DNA of 64,000 nucleotides from Bacteroidales bacterium (GCA_018056955.1 JAGPEQ010000003.1:14068-78067); one strand, 5' to 3'; shown: positions 33,105 through 41,141, numbered from the stretch's first letter. The notes: generated from the letters alone by a model not told the origin. Numbers and translations are program-made.

Positions 33105-34634
33105 CTACTTTAAGCCCAGTTCCTTCTCATCGAAAACAATGGCCTCGTAGGTAAATATTTCGGCATCGCGCCAGCCATCCCACCCAATACCAGCCTTGTC
33201 GCGTGCGCAGTGGCCAAGGAATTCTTCAAGCGACCATCGGGTTTCCTTTGCCACCTGTGGCAAAAACGTTCCGGAGCGACCTCCTTTTTTGATATATATT
33301 CCGTGTTTACCCAGTTCTATCTCCTTAATGTCGCTTATTCGTTTCATTGGGGTAAGAACCGAAATCTCAATATCAATATCGTTCAACTCGTCGGCTGTTA
33401 CCGATTCAAAACGGTAATCCTCAGTTGCTGCCGATATGGCCATGGCCATTACTACACGGTAGAGTGGGGTTGTGGTGGAAAAATTTCCAATGCATCCACG
33501 TAACTTACCGTGGTTGTGCAGGGTTACAAAAGCACCGGCATTGGTTTTTAGAGTTGATGATAGTTTGGACTCATCGGGTGGTGTGGGGGTTTTCCCGGAA
33601 AGGTATTCGGTGATGGTTTTCCGTGCAAGTTTGAGTAGCTCGCGTTTATCGTTGTCGGTTAGGTTGAAGTCTACAGTTTTGGCTTGCTGTTGAATGGCAG
33701 CAATAGCCCAGTAGCCTACAACCCTATCCTTGCCGCCGTAAGGCGAATCGCCGGAGTTTCTATACATAATTGTTTTGTAGGTGATGCCAGGTTTCCCCTC
33801 AGTGATTTTCAAAAGCGTAAGCCCCGATGTCCATCCACACATGGCTGTTGCCAGGTCGTCGATACCAGCATTCTCGTTTCGGATTTTGGCTTTCATGAAC
33901 TCTACAGGCGAGTTAGAGACAATGGCATGGGCCATATCGTCGTCGGTGTGGCGGGCATCCTCGTATGAGGGGTAGTGTGAGAAGTCGGAACTGATTATGA
34001 AAAGATTATCGGGGTTAAGGTATGGTTCTAATGCTTCGGCCAAAAGGGTAACAGTGGCTTGCGATTCGCCACCAATAATTATGGGGATAATGGAAAAATC
34101 GTTTTTTAGCCAGTATTGCAGAAATGGCAATTGAACCTCAAGGCTATGCTCCTTGACATGTGGTTTTACATCATCCGTAAACACCTTATGGTTTTGAACC
34201 AGTTCGTTTGCCAAAGGGTCAATAGGAACCCTGCCTAGTGGCGTAATAAATGCACCCTTGGTGTAAACGGCTGCTCCTGTAAAAAACATGGTGTGGCTCG
34301 ATCCTATCAGGAAGATATGCTTGAACTTTTTATCCCTGTCAATTTGCCTATACCCGCTTGCAGCCACCTGACCGGAAAAAACGTAACCGGCATGAGGTAC
34401 AATTAGGGCTAGGGGCTGAGCATCCAAAACCTTTTGTGCACTATCGAAGTAAGATTTCACCTCCTTTTCCAGCTGAGCCTTTGTGCCGGGATAAAATTGT
34501 CCTGCTACAGCTGGTTGTCTATCGAAATCGTTAGGGTTATTCATATTCTGTCCGTTACACGATGTTTCGGTTACTATTAAAACTGTTAGCGTAAAAGCAC
34601 AAAGCTTTTTACTACGGTTAAGCAGATTATACAT
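33105..34634 (-). CDS. Memo-AMMECR1 fusion protein (AmmeMemoRadiSam proteins B and A)
   Basis: 509 residues from the Met at 34634 (MYNLLNRSKKL); an in-frame Met at 34661 would also be possible. A hydrophobic N-terminus ending near VTETSCNGQ suggests export, perhaps as a lipoprotein, though the -3 residue is not typical. Residues about 35-310 are a Memo domain with PHAGYVFSG, a GSSHTMF segment, EHSLEVQLPFLQ and DLATAMCGW, which hold the His and Cys metal ligands of the family. Residues about 325-505 are an AMMECR1 domain with LRGCIGNFS. Two proteins that are usually separate are fused here. First gene of the operon. Confidence 0.9.
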   Translation of the reverse strand: MYNLLNRSKKLCAFTLTVLIVTETSCNGQNMNNPNDFDRQPAVAGQFYPGTKAQLEKEVKSYFDSAQKVLDAQPLALIVPHAGYVFSGQVAASGYRQIDRDKKFKHIFLIGSSHTMFFTGAAVYTKGAFITPLGRVPIDPLANELVQNHKVFTDDVKPHVKEHSLEVQLPFLQYWLKNDFSIIPIIIGGESQATVTLLAEALEPYLNPDNLFIISSDFSHYPSYEDARHTDDDMAHAIVSNSPVEFMKAKIRNENAGIDDLATAMCGWTSGLTLLKITEGKPGITYKTIMYRNSGDSPYGGKDRVVGYWAIAAIQQQAKTVDFNLTDNDKRELLKLARKTITEYLSGKTPTPPDESKLSSTLKTNAGAFVTLHNHGKLRGCIGNFSTTTPLYRVVMAMAISAATEDYRFESVTADELNDIDIEISVLTPMKRISDIKEIELGKHGIYIKKGGRSGTFLPQVAKETRWSLEEFLGHCARDKAGIGWDGWRDAEIFTYEAIVFDEKELGLK

Positions 34635-34661
34635 TATGCTAACGGTTTGGTATTTCCCCAA

Positions 34662-34843
34662 ATTTACCTTTAGGATAGGGAAAAGTCAAGGGGAAATGAA
34701 AGAAATGTTTAAGCTAGAATGGAATAGCGTTTTCAGCTGAAGCGGTTCCTCTTGGAGTATGTTCAGAAGTTTTGAAGAGGATAAAATGACTGGCAGAAAA
34801 TTTGAAAATAATTTACATGCAATTTTAAATCTATTAAAATAAA
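34662..34843. other. Gap between the Memo gene and tRNA-His
   Basis: About 180 AT-rich bases with the presumed promoter of the AmmeMemoRadiSam operon. No consensus box, repeat or gene was recognised. Confidence 0.3.
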
Positions 34844-34866
34844 AAACCCGGCTTTTGGCCGGGTTT
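34844..34866 (-). terminator. Intrinsic terminator of tRNA-His
   Basis: AAACCCGGC (34844-34852) and GCCGGGTTT (34858-34866) make a 9-bp stem with a five-base loop. On the minus strand the second arm is followed by TTTATTTT. It starts two bases after the tRNA 3' end. Confidence 0.85.
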
Positions 34867-34867
34867 G

Positions 34868-34942
34868 GGTGGAAGATGGGACTTGAACCCACGACCCCCA
34901 GATCCACAATCTGGTGCTCTAACCAGCTGAGCTACATCCACC
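34868..34942 (-). tRNA. tRNA-His (anticodon GUG)
   Basis: 75 bases including the extra G at position -1 that marks tRNA-His, paired to C73. The anticodon loop is TTGTGGA (GTG) on stem CCAGA/TCTGG; the T loop is TTCAAGT. The acceptor is GTGGATG with CTTCCAC, so the pair 6-67 is a T-T mismatch. CCA is not encoded. Promoter and terminator both flank it closely, so it is a single-gene unit. Confidence 0.93.
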
Positions 34943-34958
34943 ATGTCAATTGCGGCTG

Positions 34959-34989
34959 CAAAGGTATAAACATTTTTTCTAAATGCAAA
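34959..34989 (-). promoter_or_regulatory. Promoter of tRNA-His
   Basis: On the minus strand TTTG (34989-34986), a 19-base spacer and TACCTTTG (34966-34959) match the Bacteroidota consensus exactly, 17 bases before the tRNA. Confidence 0.75.
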
Positions 34990-35063
34990 AATGTTCAAAA
35001 GTAATTTGATTAAACGCTGTATTGACATCAATTTTAATACCTTCGCATTAGTAAGTTATAATT

Positions 35064-36365
35064 ATGTTAGGCCTTGTATCAAATTCTACACGCGCATTGC
35101 AAGTTTTTCAGGTAATGCGTTTTGTAGCCATGCTCACCATTGGGATAGTCATGGCAAGGCTTGGCTTTGGAAAAACTGCAATAGGAAACTATGAGGCGGT
35201 ACTCTTTATTAGCGGGCTACTTACTACATTTTGGGTTACAGGGCTAATTCAAGCATTGCTTCCTCTTTATACCCGTAGTAACGACATTTCAAAAGATGAC
35301 CGTTTGTTTAATGCCTTTATGGTCATTTTTGGGCTTACTGTTTTGGCTTGCCTGTTTGCTACAGTTTTTACCGCAACTATTACTGGTTTTGCAGCCATTA
35401 ATCATAGCCTTTTCCCCTTGATGCTACTTTACATGCTTCTGAGCACCCCTTCAACAATGGCCGAATACATTTACTTTCTGCACGGAAATTATAAGGCCAT
35501 GCTATCGTATGGCGTCATTACCTATGGCATTCAGATAATCCTTGTGGTTTTGCCTGTATTGTTTGGTTTAGATGTGGCATTTGCTGTATTGGGTTTGATA
35601 GTGGTATCGGCAGTTCGTTTTATATGGTTAATATCGCTTTTAGTCCGTAATTCAAAATTCAGAGTTAATGTCGATTTTTTAAAGGATTACCTAAGCGATG
35701 GCATCCCGCTTTCCTTGAAATTCCTTATTAGCAGCTCAGGCTTATATATCGATCAATTAATTATTGGATACTATTACGATTCATCAACCTTTGCGGTTTA
35801 CCGTTTTGGAGCGCGCGAAATCCCATTGGCTACAATTCTTGCAGCATCGTTAAGCAACTCCATGCTGGCCGATTTTGCCGACAGGCAAAGGCTGGGAAAT
35901 ACTCTCTTGAATCTTAAACTGGAAAGTTCAATGTTGATGCACATTCTTTTCCCTACCTCAATTGCTGCAATCCTTCTATCCCGATGGCTATTCCCCCTTG
36001 TTTTTGGTGCTGAGTTCCAGGAAAGTGCTAATGTTTTTATGATATACTGCTTAATTGTATTAAGCAGGGTTATATTCCCGCAAACGGTTACCCAGGGATT
36101 TCGTAAAAACGTGGCTGTACTATCCATTTCAATTGCTGAAATGATCATGAATATCATTCTGAGCCTTTTACTGGTTAAGTATTTTGGAATAAATGGAGTA
36201 GCAGCAGCTACGGTAATTGTTTATGCCGTTGAAAAAGTGTTGCTTATGGCATACAACTCCTACCAGTTAAAAATTTCTTTAGTTTCATATGTGCCAGTAA
36301 AAATATTTTTGGCCTATTCCCTGTTAACGCTTTCCGTTTTTGCGTTTTCTTGGTTTTTCCTGTAA
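35064..36365 (+). CDS. Wzx-like oligosaccharide flippase (MOP superfamily)
   Basis: 433 residues with about twelve membrane segments and few charged loops, the pattern of the polysaccharide transport/Wzx branch. The N-terminus ALQVFQVMRFVAMLTIGIVM and the later GIPLSLKFLISSSGLYIDQL, where a membrane-embedded segment repeats after about 210 residues, fit the two-lobed fold. It probably flips a lipid-linked oligosaccharide across the inner membrane. It stands alone, with no glycosyltransferase genes adjacent, so it is not part of an evident surface polysaccharide locus. Confidence 0.85.
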   Translation: MLGLVSNSTRALQVFQVMRFVAMLTIGIVMARLGFGKTAIGNYEAVLFISGLLTTFWVTGLIQALLPLYTRSNDISKDDRLFNAFMVIFGLTVLACLFATVFTATITGFAAINHSLFPLMLLYMLLSTPSTMAEYIYFLHGNYKAMLSYGVITYGIQIILVVLPVLFGLDVAFAVLGLIVVSAVRFIWLISLLVRNSKFRVNVDFLKDYLSDGIPLSLKFLISSSGLYIDQLIIGYYYDSSTFAVYRFGAREIPLATILAASLSNSMLADFADRQRLGNTLLNLKLESSMLMHILFPTSIAAILLSRWLFPLVFGAEFQESANVFMIYCLIVLSRVIFPQTVTQGFRKNVAVLSISIAEMIMNIILSLLLVKYFGINGVAAATVIVYAVEKVLLMAYNSYQLKISLVSYVPVKIFLAYSLLTLSVFAFSWFFL

Positions 36366-36545
36366 AGCTGGCAGAAGGGTAAAAACAATTAAGTGGGAGT
36401 AACCAATCAAGCACCTTGTTAAGGTTGCGTTCTTAAATATTGAACTGGGATTCAATGTTGTTTAGTTAAGGTTATTTGTAATGTTGCGCGCAAGCGAAAA
36501 ATAACGCAATCGTGCTGAGTCCCGATTTATAGGAATAGACTTTGT
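36366..36545. other. Intergenic sequence left of the 315-bp repeat
   Basis: 180 bases without a gene. The part from about 36483 (GCGCGCAAGCGAAAAATAACG) resembles the start of the sequence near 37520, a degenerate member of a GAGCGCAAGCG-type dispersed repeat. No promoter recognised. Confidence 0.4.
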
Positions 36546-36631
36546 CGAAGCATCTCTTTGTCCCTTCATCCCCTTTATTAATCAATGAGATTCCTTAACC
36601 AGCAAGGAATGGCGTAAGCAGCGGCATAAAA

Positions 36632-36764
36632 GCCTGACCCGGCAATGGGTCGGGGGTGGAACGTGGGGATGGGTTTTGTAAGCGATACCACATGAGTCAC
36701 GCCGCAGGCGTGGCGAATAGTATCGCGTGGCAGTTCCACCCGCGGGGTACCCATCGGGTCGGGC
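36632..36764. other. Nested long hairpin inside repeat copy 1
   Basis: The outer arms from GCCTGACCCGG to the matching GGGTCGGGC are imperfect; then GTGGAAC (36656-36662)/GTTCCAC (36733-36739), GCGATAC (36682-36688)/GTATCGC (36720-36726) and CACGCC-GCA-GGCGTG (36698-36712) nest inside. All pairs are exact and centred on the same axis. Either strand can fold. Same structure at 37168-37300 in copy 2. Confidence 0.7.
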
Positions 36765-36786
36765 TTTTCAGCCTTGATTTTCTTTG

Positions 36787-36816
36787 GTTCTTTCTTGTAT
36801 CAAGACAAGAAAGAAC
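36787..36816. terminator. Perfect hairpin in repeat copy 1
   Basis: GTTCTTTCTTGT, loop ATCAAG and ACAAGAAAGAAC form a 12-bp stem; the same hairpin is at 37323-37352 in copy 2. There is no clean T-run, so terminator activity is uncertain; it may be an RNA element of the repeat. Confidence 0.4.
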
Positions 36817-36953
36817 GTTTAAATAACTCTTTGTAATGCTTTTCCGTTGCGATGCAACGCCTCACCCTTGCTTTTTGGCATATGCATTACGTGCATCGCT
36901 TTACATGTTGGAATAATCATGGTGTTACAAATATTACACCCCTACGGGGCTGG

Positions 36954-37081
36954 TGACGGCGTTGGTTGTTCTTGTATCGTTATTCGTGAATGCTATTCTG
37001 TGTAATACTGTGTTACACTGTGTAACTCTGTGATACCTGTTGTTGCTCGTTTCATGATTTGGTTGTCATGCTGAGCCCATC
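36954..37081. other. Spacer between the two repeat copies
   Basis: 128 bases with a run of short near-repeats based on CTGTGTAAT/CTGTGTTAC (about 37000-37040) and, at the right end, GTCATGCTGAGCCC, a common dispersed Bacteroidota motif that leads into copy 2. No gene. Confidence 0.4.
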
Positions 37082-37489
37082 CGAAGCATCTCTTTGTCCC
37101 TTCATCCCCTTTATTAATCAATGAGATTCCTTAACCAGCAAGGAATGGCGTAAGCAGCGGCATAAAAGCCTGACCCGGCAATGGGTCGGGGGTGGAACGT
37201 GGGGATGGGTTTTGTAAGCGATACCACATGAGTCACGCCGCAGGCGTGGCGAATAGTATCGCGTGGCAGTTCCACCCGCGGGGTACCCATCGGGTCGGGC
37301 TTTTCAGCCTTGATTTTCTTTGGTTCTTTCTTGTATCAAGACAAGAAAGAACGTTTAAATAACTCTTTGTAATGCTTTTCCGTTGCGATGCAACGCTTCC
37401 CCCTTGCTCTTTGGAAAATGTATTGCGTGCATCGCAACACATGAGGGAGTAGCCATGGAGTTACAAATATTACGCCCCTACGGGGCTGG
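37082..37489. repeat. Direct repeat copy 2
   Basis: Identical to copy 1 over the first 315 bases (37082-37396), then imperfect to 37489. It carries the same nested hairpin (37168-37300) and the same 12-bp hairpin (37323-37352). Short open frames across it follow the palindrome sequence and are not coding-like. Confidence 0.9.
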
Positions 37490-37947
37490 AAGCGTTGTTC
37501 GTTGTTCGTGGAACTATTGCCATGTTGAGCGCAAGCGAAACGTCTCAATGGGTCGATTGTAGATCCTTCGCTCCCCGCTAGGGCGGGACAGGCCGCTCAG
37601 GAAGACAGGCATGAATATTTTTGTTAACTAAACGACATTGATTTTCTATTAAAAACCTTTATCTTATAAGAGGAATATAAAGTATGCTCCTTTCTATTCT
37701 ATTACAACAGTCTAACCGCTACGCGGTAATTGAATAAGTACGAGTTTTTGGTTCCTAAAAACTTTTGTCGGACTCCTGATGTATTTATTTATCTGCTCAA
37801 TTCTTCTTTTAACTTTTCACTTTTCACGTTTAACGAACTTAAACTTCCTCTAACTTCATCATATTCGTCTAATCCGACTCATTCCGATTCATTCCGACCC
37901 ATTCCTCAAAATTCATGGCACTTAGGCTGAACTATTTCCCCCAAAGC
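37490..37947. other. Intergenic sequence right of the repeats
   Basis: About 460 bases without a gene. Near 37520-37600 is a GC-rich stretch with GAGCGCAAGCGAAACGTCTC and CGCTAGGGCGGGACAGGC. From about 37795 to 37910 it is pyrimidine-rich, with four imperfect 10-base units of the type ATTCCGACTC at 37871-37910. Confidence 0.5.
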
Positions 37948-37978
37948 TTTGAATCTGCACTTTTTCAGTGTAATTTTG
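37948..37978 (+). promoter_or_regulatory. Promoter of the DNA-alkylation-repeat gene
   Basis: TTTG at 37948-37951, a 19-base spacer and TAATTTTG at 37971-37978. It places transcription start near 37985, so the correct coding start is the Met at 37997 and not the upstream in-frame Met at 37949. Confidence 0.75.
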
Positions 37979-37996
37979 AGCAAAATTGGAAAACTT

Positions 37997-38656
37997 ATGG
38001 CAACGTTGGAAAAGGTCTTGGAGATAAAATCGCAGATAATACACAGGGCTAGTGGCGAAGTGGCAGAGAACATGCGTATGGCCGGTATTATTTACAAAGT
38101 AAACTATGGCGTTCCTATTCCTGAACTCAAGGAGTTGGCAAAGCCCTATAAGGGCGACCATGACCTGGCGTTAGAACTTTATGCCGAAGATATCAGGGAG
38201 TGTAAAATACTGGCAAGCCTGATTGCCGACCCTGAAAGATTGACAGGTGAGCAGATTGATGAGTGGGCTGCGGAGTTTACCAACCCCGAAATTGTGGAAC
38301 AGGTTTGCGGTAACTTGTTCTGGAAATCGGAATTTGCGCTTTCGCGTAGCATTGAATGGTGCCTAAGCAACGATGAGCTTTTGCGTAAAGCAGGTTTGCT
38401 AATTATTGCACGTAAGGCATCCGATACAGCCATTAAAGAGAGTTTGCTTGAACCTTATATTGGCATCATTGAGAATATGGCCGAGGAGATGACCGATTTA
38501 ACCCAGTCGGCAGTTCAGTTCGCCTTACGCGAAATTGCTAAACGCAGTCCTGAACTGGCTGCAAGGGTTTCGGAAACAGCCAGTAGGATGACCGAGTCCG
38601 AGAACGAGCTGGCTGCATGGGTTGGTAATGAGCTACTTTTTGAATTAACCGAATAA
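37997..38656 (+). CDS. DNA alkylation repeat (AlkD-like) protein
   Basis: 219 residues, all-helical HEAT-like repeats, as in AlkC/AlkD-type DNA glycosylases that remove alkylated bases without base flipping. The stretch NLFWKSEFALSRSIEWCLS and the following Ala-Arg-Lys helices match the family; the Trp and Asp/Glu residues of the repair site cannot be assigned with certainty by eye, so it could be a non-catalytic relative. It stands alone behind a good promoter; the downstream gene has its own promoter inside this gene's end. Confidence 0.8.
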   Translation: MATLEKVLEIKSQIIHRASGEVAENMRMAGIIYKVNYGVPIPELKELAKPYKGDHDLALELYAEDIRECKILASLIADPERLTGEQIDEWAAEFTNPEIVEQVCGNLFWKSEFALSRSIEWCLSNDELLRKAGLLIIARKASDTAIKESLLEPYIGIIENMAEEMTDLTQSAVQFALREIAKRSPELAARVSETASRMTESENELAAWVGNELLFELTE

Positions 38657-38669
38657 TCTGCTACTTTTG
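38639..38669 (+). promoter_or_regulatory. Promoter of the Bax inhibitor-1 gene
   Basis: TTTG at 38639-38642, a 19-base spacer and TACTTTTG at 38662-38669, an exact consensus match. The -33 box lies inside the end of the preceding gene. Confidence 0.75.
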
Positions 38670-38720
38670 CACGGCATAATTTTTGAATAATGCGTATTGA
38701 ATTTTAAACAAGGTATTTGT

Positions 38721-39476
38721 ATGAACTTAACTAAATCGTCAAATCCTGCCCTATCGGACAGGATATTTTCAAAAGCTGGTTATGCTTCGGGTGCTGAGGT
38801 TATGACACTTCAGGGAACTTTGAATAAGGCATTGCTGATGCTTGCGCTGGTAATTCTGGGAGCAGCTTATACCTGGCGTATCTTTTTCGAGAGTGTCAAC
38901 CCTGCATCGGTTGTTCCGTGGATGTTTGTTGGAGGAATAGGCGGTTTTATTACATCGTTGGTGGTGATATTTGCGCCCAAAACTTCACCTTACACTGCTC
39001 CGGTTTATGCCTTGCTTGAGGGGATTTTCCTTGGTGGAATATCGGCCTACTTTGCATCATCGTATGGTGCTGGTATAATAATGCAGGCAATTGGGTTAAC
39101 CCTAGCCGTTTTCTTCCTGATGCTATTGGCTTACCGTAGCGGAACAATCAGAGCTACAGGAAAATTTAAGGTGATGGTTTTAGCAGCCACTGGCGCTATT
39201 GCATTAACCTACTTTATTTCCTTTGTACTCAGTTTCTTTGGCATAAGCTTGGGTTTTATTCATGGTAGCGGAACCTTTGGAATCATCTTTAGCCTAATAG
39301 TAGTTGGTGTTGCAGCGCTTAATATCATTATCGATCTCGATTTTATTGATAGGGCTTCAGCATCGGGTGCACCCAAGTTCATGGAGTGGTATGGAGCATT
39401 TGGCTTGATGGTTACCCTTATCTGGCTTTACATTGAGATTCTTAAACTGCTTGCCAAACTGAACAGGCGAAATTAA
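38721..39476 (+). CDS. Bax inhibitor-1/YccA family membrane protein
   Basis: 251 residues from the Met at 38721 (MNLTKSSNP); a Met at 38697 in the same frame is possible. A soluble N-terminus is followed by seven membrane segments. Bacterial BI-1 proteins such as YetJ are pH-sensitive calcium leak channels, and YccA interacts with the FtsH protease. The two Asp residues of the channel latch probably correspond to those in IDLDFIDRASASG near the C-terminus. It has its own promoter and is followed by rpmE2 with a separate promoter. Confidence 0.88.
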   Translation: MNLTKSSNPALSDRIFSKAGYASGAEVMTLQGTLNKALLMLALVILGAAYTWRIFFESVNPASVVPWMFVGGIGGFITSLVVIFAPKTSPYTAPVYALLEGIFLGGISAYFASSYGAGIIMQAIGLTLAVFFLMLLAYRSGTIRATGKFKVMVLAATGAIALTYFISFVLSFFGISLGFIHGSGTFGIIFSLIVVGVAALNIIIDLDFIDRASASGAPKFMEWYGAFGLMVTLIWLYIEILKLLAKLNRRN

Positions 39477-39512
39477 AACTTATCCGGATAAATCATTTTT
39501 TAGCTGCAATAG

Positions 39513-39543
39513 TTTGATATTTAAATATAAGTTGATAACTTTG
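39513..39543 (+). promoter_or_regulatory. Promoter of rpmE2
   Basis: TTTG at 39513-39516, a 19-base spacer and TAACTTTG at 39536-39543, an exact consensus match 45 bases before the start codon. Confidence 0.8.
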
Positions 39544-39587
39544 CAGCCCATTAAACCGAAGTTGGAAGTAAACAAATTTATAATACA

Positions 39588-39848
39588 ATGAAAAAGGGAA
39601 TACATCCGGAAAATTACCGTCTGGTGGCATTCAAGGACATGTCCAATGAGCATGTATTTATCACCAAGTCGGCTGTTAACACCAAGGACACCATTACTAT
39701 CGATGGAGTTGAGTATCCTTTGGTAAAGGTTGAAATTTCGAACACTTCACACCCATTCTACACCGGTAAGGTTAAGCTGGTTGACACCGCCGGTCGTGTG
39801 GATAAGTTCATGAACCGCTACAAAAAGCACATGGATAACAAAAAGTAA
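39588..39848 (+). CDS. rpmE2: Ribosomal protein L31, type B (zinc-free)
   Basis: 86 residues, a protein of the large ribosomal subunit. The start MKKGIHPENYRLVAFKDMSN and the central SNTSHPFYTGKVKLVDTAGR with KFMNRYKKH at the end are typical. No cysteines are present, so this is the type that does not bind zinc. In species with two L31 genes the type B form is used under zinc limitation; only this one is seen here. It has its own promoter and terminator, a single-gene unit. Confidence 0.97.
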   Translation: MKKGIHPENYRLVAFKDMSNEHVFITKSAVNTKDTITIDGVEYPLVKVEISNTSHPFYTGKVKLVDTAGRVDKFMNRYKKHMDNKK

Positions 39849-39868
39849 TGTTGCTCAAATAATTCAGG

Positions 39869-39898
39869 AAAAGCTCTTAGGTATAAGAGCTTTTTTTG
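39869..39898 (+). terminator. Intrinsic terminator of rpmE2
   Basis: AAAAGCTCTTA (39869-39879), loop GGTA and TAAGAGCTTTT (39884-39894), followed by TTTT. 11-bp stem. Confidence 0.85.
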
Positions 39899-39922
39899 TT
39901 TTAAAAGGGTTACTTTTTTTGG

Positions 39923-39930
39923 TAACTTTG
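39923..39930 (+). promoter_or_regulatory. -7 promoter element of the GlmU-like gene
   Basis: TAACTTTG 20 bases before the start codon. A -33 TTTG is present at 39895-39898 but 24 bases away, which is longer than usual, so only the -7 box is called. Confidence 0.5.
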
Positions 39931-39950
39931 TTCAAAATAAATCGATTTAT

Positions 39951-41141
39951 ATGATTAACACCATAGTTCTTTTTGATGACCAAAGGCGCGACGATTTACT
40001 GCCTTTAACCTTTACCCGTCCGGTGGCTGAAATCCGCATGGGTATTCTTACCATATCCCAAAAGTGGTCAATGTTAACCGGGGCATCGGTTCACTATTTA
40101 ACGCAGGATTACCTTCAGACCAAATATCCCAATGCCCCCAAAGGGGAACCTGTTTTGTTGGTAAATGGAGGTATTTGCCCCGATAGCAATTTGGTTGATA
40201 AAATAAGAGCGCTCAAACCTAACCAGGCAATTGTTAAGGGCGACACGCTTATAGCGGCAATGCTTAATAGCACAGTGGACACTTTACCCGCAGCGGGCTT
40301 GTTTGAGAAGACGTTTGAGTATCCGGATGATATTCTCGAGGTCAAGTATCCCTGGGATATTTTCCGAAACAATGGCGAAGCCATTGTTCGCGATTATAGC
40401 CTTATCACTAAGGGGCGGAAGTCGCAACCAATTTCAGCTACCAATACTGTTTTAAACCCTGATAATGTTTTTATTGAGGAGGGTGCTCGCGTGGAGTGCG
40501 CAATTCTTAATGCCGAAACTGGTCCGATATACATAGGGAAGGATGCCGAAGTAATGGAGGGTTCCATAGTGCGTGGCCCGTTTGCCCTTGGTGAGCATTC
40601 AGCGCTGAAAATGGGTGCAAAAATATATGGCCCTACCACTGTAGGTCCATACTGCAAGGTTGGCGGCGAGGTTAATAACAGCGTGTTTTTTGCTTTTTCA
40701 AACAAGGCTCACGATGGTTTTATCGGTAATTCGGTAATAGGCGAATGGTGTAATCTGGGTGCCGATACCAATAACTCAAACCTCAAAAACAATTACGCTT
40801 CTGTAAAGCTTTGGAGCTACCGAAAAAAGGGATTTGTTGATACCGGATTGCAGTTCTGTGGGCTAATAATGGGCGACCATTCAAAATGTGGCATAAATAC
40901 TATGTTTAATACCGGCACAGTGGTTGGTGTAAGTGCCAACATTTTTGGCGATGGTTTCCCCCGAAATTTTATCCCTTGCTTTTCGTGGGGAGGGGCAGCC
41001 GGCTTTACAACCTATCAACCCCAAAAAGCTTTTGAAACCGCCCGGATTATGATGTCGCGTCGCGATTTGCCATTTACCGATATCGACAAGGAAATCCTAC
41101 TTAAGGTTTTTGAGCTAACCCGAGAATACAGGATGTATTAA
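39951..41141 (+). CDS. GlmU family sugar nucleotidyltransferase/acetyltransferase-like protein
   Basis: 396 residues. The N-terminal part is a nucleotidyltransferase-like domain unlike classical GlmU; it starts NTIVLFDDQRRDDLLPLTFT. The C-terminal half (about 170-390) is a left-handed beta helix with hexapeptide repeats (EGSIVRGPFALGEHSALKMG, GHSKCGINTMFNTG). This form is described in Bacteroidota as an alternative route to UDP-GlcNAc, needed for peptidoglycan and lipid A; whether it replaces GlmU here cannot be judged. The stop is followed directly by eight 7-base tandem units. Confidence 0.88.
   Translation: MINTIVLFDDQRRDDLLPLTFTRPVAEIRMGILTISQKWSMLTGASVHYLTQDYLQTKYPNAPKGEPVLLVNGGICPDSNLVDKIRALKPNQAIVKGDTLIAAMLNSTVDTLPAAGLFEKTFEYPDDILEVKYPWDIFRNNGEAIVRDYSLITKGRKSQPISATNTVLNPDNVFIEEGARVECAILNAETGPIYIGKDAEVMEGSIVRGPFALGEHSALKMGAKIYGPTTVGPYCKVGGEVNNSVFFAFSNKAHDGFIGNSVIGEWCNLGADTNNSNLKNNYASVKLWSYRKKGFVDTGLQFCGLIMGDHSKCGINTMFNTGTVVGVSANIFGDGFPRNFIPCFSWGGAAGFTTYQPQKAFETARIMMSRRDLPFTDIDKEILLKVFELTREYRMY

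Larger units (their letters stand above)
36546..36953. repeat. Direct repeat copy 1 (315 bp identical, about 408 bp with imperfect tail)
   Basis: Bases 36546-36860 are identical to 37082-37396 (offset 536). The copies then continue as a diverged but gapless match to 36953/37489, ending in CCCCTACGGGGCTGG. The unit contains a long nested hairpin (36632-36764) and a second perfect hairpin (36787-36816). No open frame of coding quality crosses it, so it is more like a non-autonomous mobile element or an RNA than a gene. Confidence 0.9.

Noticed and set aside
37233-37548. Two short minus-strand frames over repeat copy 2
   Set aside because: They follow the palindromes of the repeat and one is fully inside the identical 315 bases, with no protein-like pattern.
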